A program made the translations under genes and the position numbers. From positions 66,419-101,522 of the forward strand of contig JAHBMJ010002378.1 in the NCBI GenBank assembly GCA_018398765.1: DNA of 35,104 nucleotides, given 5' to 3'. The notes below the pieces were generated by a model. The model was given only the letters and a program-made list of their open reading frames with translations. It searched no databases and was not told the DNA's origin. Numbering within the stretch: position 1 is the first letter of the stretch; the number at the start of each line of letters is the position of its first letter. This document shows, piece after piece, positions 31,995 through 35,104 of the stretch. The DNA is from Chromera velia (Eukaryota; Sar; Chromeraceae).

Positions 31995-33632
31995 CTATAG
32001 CCAGACCCACTTCGCACTCGACCAGTTCTCTTGCACGGTACCGCACTCCACCAGACCGAAACTGCCATCAGTCGCATTGTCGACATTCTCAACATGTAAA
32101 GCCAGACTCCCGCCCCTCCACTTGTTGACAATGCGATGCACACCGTTACCTGCAGGCACCGTCTTCCACTTGGCACTCGACCATCCGTCAGGGACCCCCT
32201 CCATCGCAACCACTGCCCCAAATTCGGTATGCACACGCAGATGAGGATACCATCTGTTCACCAACCAGTTCCACTCCCCGTCTCCACATGGCACAAAAGC
32301 CCACTGCGCGCACTCCCACTCCGGCCGCACCGGACCGAATCGGACTCGGTGAACACACACCGTCTCTGACTGACCACTGCCACTGGCATAGGTCATCGTC
32401 GCGACGGAGGCCGGGCCGTCCAAATGAAGCCCGCACTCGGCATGCTTCCGCCACACTGTGAGCACACGGGAAAAAACAGCAGGCCTCGACCCGCCCCACA
32501 GAAGCGAATCTGCAAAGGCCAAAGCTCGAGCTTTGCTGTGAAGGGTGACTGGAGAGTTTCCGTTTGCCCTTGTCTGCTCATTCCCATCGGCCTCCTCCCT
32601 GATGTGCTCTGGTCGGTGGTACCTGTACGTCTCTGTTGTCAGCTCCCCTCCGTACGCAGGAACAGCGACCACACGCGCAAGCGGCAGCTCAGCCTCGAAG
32701 AGCATTGAAGCCCTCGGGAGATGAGTCAACCCAGAGACCAGCCACACGTGTAGGCCTAACACCGAGTCCAACGCTCTCCCAAAGACCTCCATTTTCTTGC
32801 AACACGTCGCATTCTGCAGCGTTGTTTTTGATTCGCTCTCCACTTTTGACGAGTTTGGAGGCTTCCTCGGGGGGGATGCCGCTCTCGTCCAGTCTCCGTC
32901 TTGCCCACCTCGCCACGTGCTTTGCTTCGTCGAAACCGACGGATAAGAGCAGTTGTGCGTCTTTGCCCTGGACAAGAAGGGAAAGAAGAGTTCTTTCCCC
33001 TGCCTCAGCACGCTTGTGCAGGTTGGTGCCCTCGAAGGACCAATCCCGTCCCTGCGTTGAAGGCTTTCCGCATCCAAGCACGACTACAGCGTGCTGGGGC
33101 CTTGTTCGCTTGGCCTGATAGAGATTCTCCACAATCTGGCAGAAAACCCCGTTGTTCATCGGTCCTCCCACCTGACCACTGCAACGACGGTCCACGAGGT
33201 TTCGGTCTCGAATGTACTGGATGCTGTGAGCAGGGGTCCACCCCTTCTGAAGGACGGCATACACACAGCACATGGCACAAGACCGGTTCTGCTCCCAGGC
33301 ACAATGCACCAAGGTTCGCTTGCCCTCAGCCAGAGCCTTCCCGATAATCACCGCCCCTTGCAGAATCAAATCAGCGGCCAGCACGGCCTCTTGCTGCGTT
33401 TCCCTTCCATTCCCATCCTGAAAAAAGAGACTGACAGTCGAGAGATGATCCACCTTCTCCCCTTGAAGACCACGAGGTGGGACGGTTGAAAGCACAAATC
33501 GAAGGGCTGTCCCTGCTCTACAGCCCATGCCGCACTTCGTTTGTTTCCGACATACAGCAGTGGATGAATTTCCGGAAGGTGAGAGAAACCAGGGGTGTCG
33601 TCACACCCAGGTCCGGCGTTCGCATCACCCAT
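31995..33632 (-). CDS. DSP-like phosphatase fused to ricin-type beta-trefoil
   Basis: The start at 33632 has a strong context (GACCATGGG). The N-terminal part has HPLLYVGN, then TLVHCAWEQNRSCAM and HSIQYIRDRN, the layout of the dual-specificity phosphatase family. The P-loop C-x5-R is intact, but the usual Gly (HCxxGxxR) is Glu. A middle region of unknown type follows. The C-terminus repeats W-S-S-A-K-W-x-x-V-P-x-G-x-G with VNxW about 12-15 residues on (ECAQWAFVPCGDGEW, WSSAKWKTVPAGNG, WSSAKWVWL), resembling ricin B-type beta-trefoil lectins. Two frame changes need introns: one probably 33473-33418 (56 bases, ending TTTTTTCAG), the other near 32760-32694 (67 bases, tentative). These give about 504 residues. 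A frameshift or two separate genes cannot be excluded. The function would be phosphatase or phospho-binding coupled to carbohydrate or protein binding, which is inference. Confidence 0.65.
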
Positions 33633-34388
33633 GGTCAGACTGACACTGAGACTGAGACTGAGACTGCTGTTGAGTCGCTCGATAGATTTCGTTTTCAACC
33701 AGCTAGCTCTTCGGACACTTGGCCCATCAACGTCACTCTGGACACTCGAGTAACAAATACACTGTTCTGTGTGCCGCGTGTGGAAAACCCAGCCATGCCA
33801 ACGTCTCAGCAGCGATCAGTAAGCTGTGAGATGCAATGATCTCGAGGGTTAAATTGTGTGGAATTAAGCCGTCAACGAAAATTAATTGCGGCCTCCGGAG
33901 CATGCATCCGCCGAGCCTGCCGCGAAGGCGCGCGCGGGCCGGCCCAGGCCCTCCGGCCTGCATGGGCCGGCCCCGCGTGCCCCCGTCGGATCGCGCCACA
34001 CTTGCTCCATCTTGCTCCTTTTCCGTTCCCGGCCAAAGGTCACTTCGCCTGTTCACTGTGTTCAGACGCTTAACCACTGACGCTGCCATATATACATACA
34101 ACAGTACTGAGCAGGTGCAAAGGGGTGCTCACTGAATCAGAGGCGTCGGGCATGCGCTGAAACGTTAAATTCAAACTGTTGCTGGGTGTACGAACAAATA
34201 TCGATGTGTATCCTATAACAACTCTACACCTTTTGCTGTTCTGGACGTAGACGGCTGGTTTTCAATCGTTTCCCTGATCTTCTTCGAGAGTAAGGTGAAT
34301 TGGTGCAGTCATTCCTTCGGTGCGACGCGTAAAAAGCAGTTTGGGCACTGGTTCTCGCTTTACTGCCTCTGATCCTCGTAGTTTCAGA
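33633..34388. promoter_or_regulatory. Divergent promoter region with GC palindromes
   Basis: This is the shared 5' region of the phosphatase-lectin gene (minus) and the LRR gene (plus). At 33937-33975 two copies of the palindrome GGGCCGGCCC flank CTCCGGCCTGCATG. A GCATGCAT occurs at 33899-33906. The CGGCCTGCATG core is shared with the other two upstream islands of this window. The remaining sequence shows nothing clear; TATATATA lies at 34088-34095. Confidence 0.4.
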
Positions 34389-34981
34389 ATGGGAGTGACC
34401 CAATCCTGCGCCAGAGCATGCGAATGCAGCACGGACAAGAAATTCTCTAAGACCCTGGCAGAGGCACATCTGAGTGCAGAGGAAATTGATGCATTGACAG
34501 AAGAGATAGAGGCATGGTGCGACAGCCACAGACTTCTGCTGAGTCCCCGTGACTTCCTTTCTCGTTTGAAGGGAAAAGACTTAGGATACGAGGAACTACA
34601 GGACTTCGCAAAGCGGGCACCTCCAGAGGCCGTCACGGGAATATATGCAGACTGTCTGCGATCCCGTTTGGCTTCTTTGGTGTCTTTGGAGCTTTCCTGT
34701 TTTCCGCTGAGTGACCGCGACATCGCCACTCCTCTTGGGAACTTCCTCGAGTTCACCGCGAAGGAGTTGGGGGACCTCTCAAGGATTCAGGTGGTCGACC
34801 TCAGCTACACGAACATCTCTTCAAGGGCCCTCAGAGCCGTGGCTGTGCCTTTGGGGCGTTTACCGACTTTCAGTGTTTTGAACCTTTCGAACAATGGGGG
34901 GGAGGCCACAGTGGACGGGAGGCTGTCTTTCTCCGGGGAGGGATTCATCAACTTTTTGGCGGACCTCCTCTCAACGACGCG
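34389..34981 (+). CDS. LRR protein with N-terminal lipidation signal, 3' end outside window
   Basis: ATG at 34389 is the first in the frame. MGVTQSCARACEC fits an N-myristoylation signal (Gly2, Ser6) with Cys7, Cys11 and Cys13 as palmitoylation candidates, so the protein is probably anchored on the inner face of a membrane. Residues 18-95 look helical. About residues 98-120, 133-157 and 161-190 are leucine-rich repeats of the ribonuclease-inhibitor style (VVDLSYTNISSRALRA, FSVLNLSNN). The exon ends at a good donor, GTGAGT at 34982, after two bases of a codon; later exons lie beyond the window. LRRs usually bind proteins; the partner is unknown. It is divergent from the phosphatase-lectin gene. 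Confidence 0.75.
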
Positions 34982-35067
34982 GTGAGTCGGACTGATATGT
35001 GGTGCAGATGCGCACACAATCAATCCATGAACAGTGCAAACAACATAAAACACACACACACTTCCAT

Positions 35068-35068
<1 letters not shown>

Positions 35069-35104
<36 letters not shown>
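35069..35104. repeat. Poly-C run at window edge
   Basis: At least 36 consecutive C, inside the presumed first intron of the LRR gene and running to the window end. It may be a real homopolymer or a sequencing or assembly artefact at a contig edge. Confidence 0.95.

Overview
This window looks like nuclear DNA of an alveolate protist, most likely a chromerid alga related to Chromera or Vitrella. That is inference. It rests on widely spaced multi-exon genes with low-complexity Ser/Pro-rich proteins, on a CCCH zinc finger of a type common in apicomplexans and dinoflagellates, on TGCATG-type motifs near gene starts, and on long intergenic stretches full of microsatellites and decayed transposons. 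No rRNA, CRISPR or bacterial-style operon was seen.

Five host genes are supported. (1) 1800-9412, minus: a protein of about 1985 residues in six exons, with a C2-like fold at each end of a very long disordered Ser/Pro/Glu linker. (2) 11334-12015, minus: a small secreted protein with an acidic middle and a PSI-like cysteine module. (3) 12816-14712, plus: a C-x8-C-x5-C-x3-H zinc-finger protein in three exons. (4) 31995-33632, minus: a dual-specificity-phosphatase-like domain joined to a ricin-type beta-trefoil-like domain. (5) 34389 onward, plus: the first exon of an LRR protein with an N-terminal myristoylation/palmitoylation signal; it runs off the window. Genes 2/3 and 4/5 are divergent pairs. 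The upstream regions of gene 1 and of both pairs hold a GC-rich island with the same CGGCCTGCATG core.

Between the two gene clusters (about 14.7-32.0 kb) I found no convincing host gene. The stretch holds an AT-rich hAT-like element (18600-20113) with a second inverted-repeat element nested in it, a tRNA-like pol III sequence (about 20330), a Ty1/copia-type LTR retrotransposon fossil on the minus strand (21232-27466), a terminal-inverted-repeat element (about 27496-29023) carrying a nested MITE, a 600-bp CATC array, and several unnamed short-motif repeat families. A separate 346-bp foldback element lies at 10418-10763.

The genes do not form an evident pathway. C2 domains, a lipid-anchored LRR protein, a phosphatase-lectin fusion and a secreted cysteine module suggest membrane and signalling roles, but their proximity may be chance.
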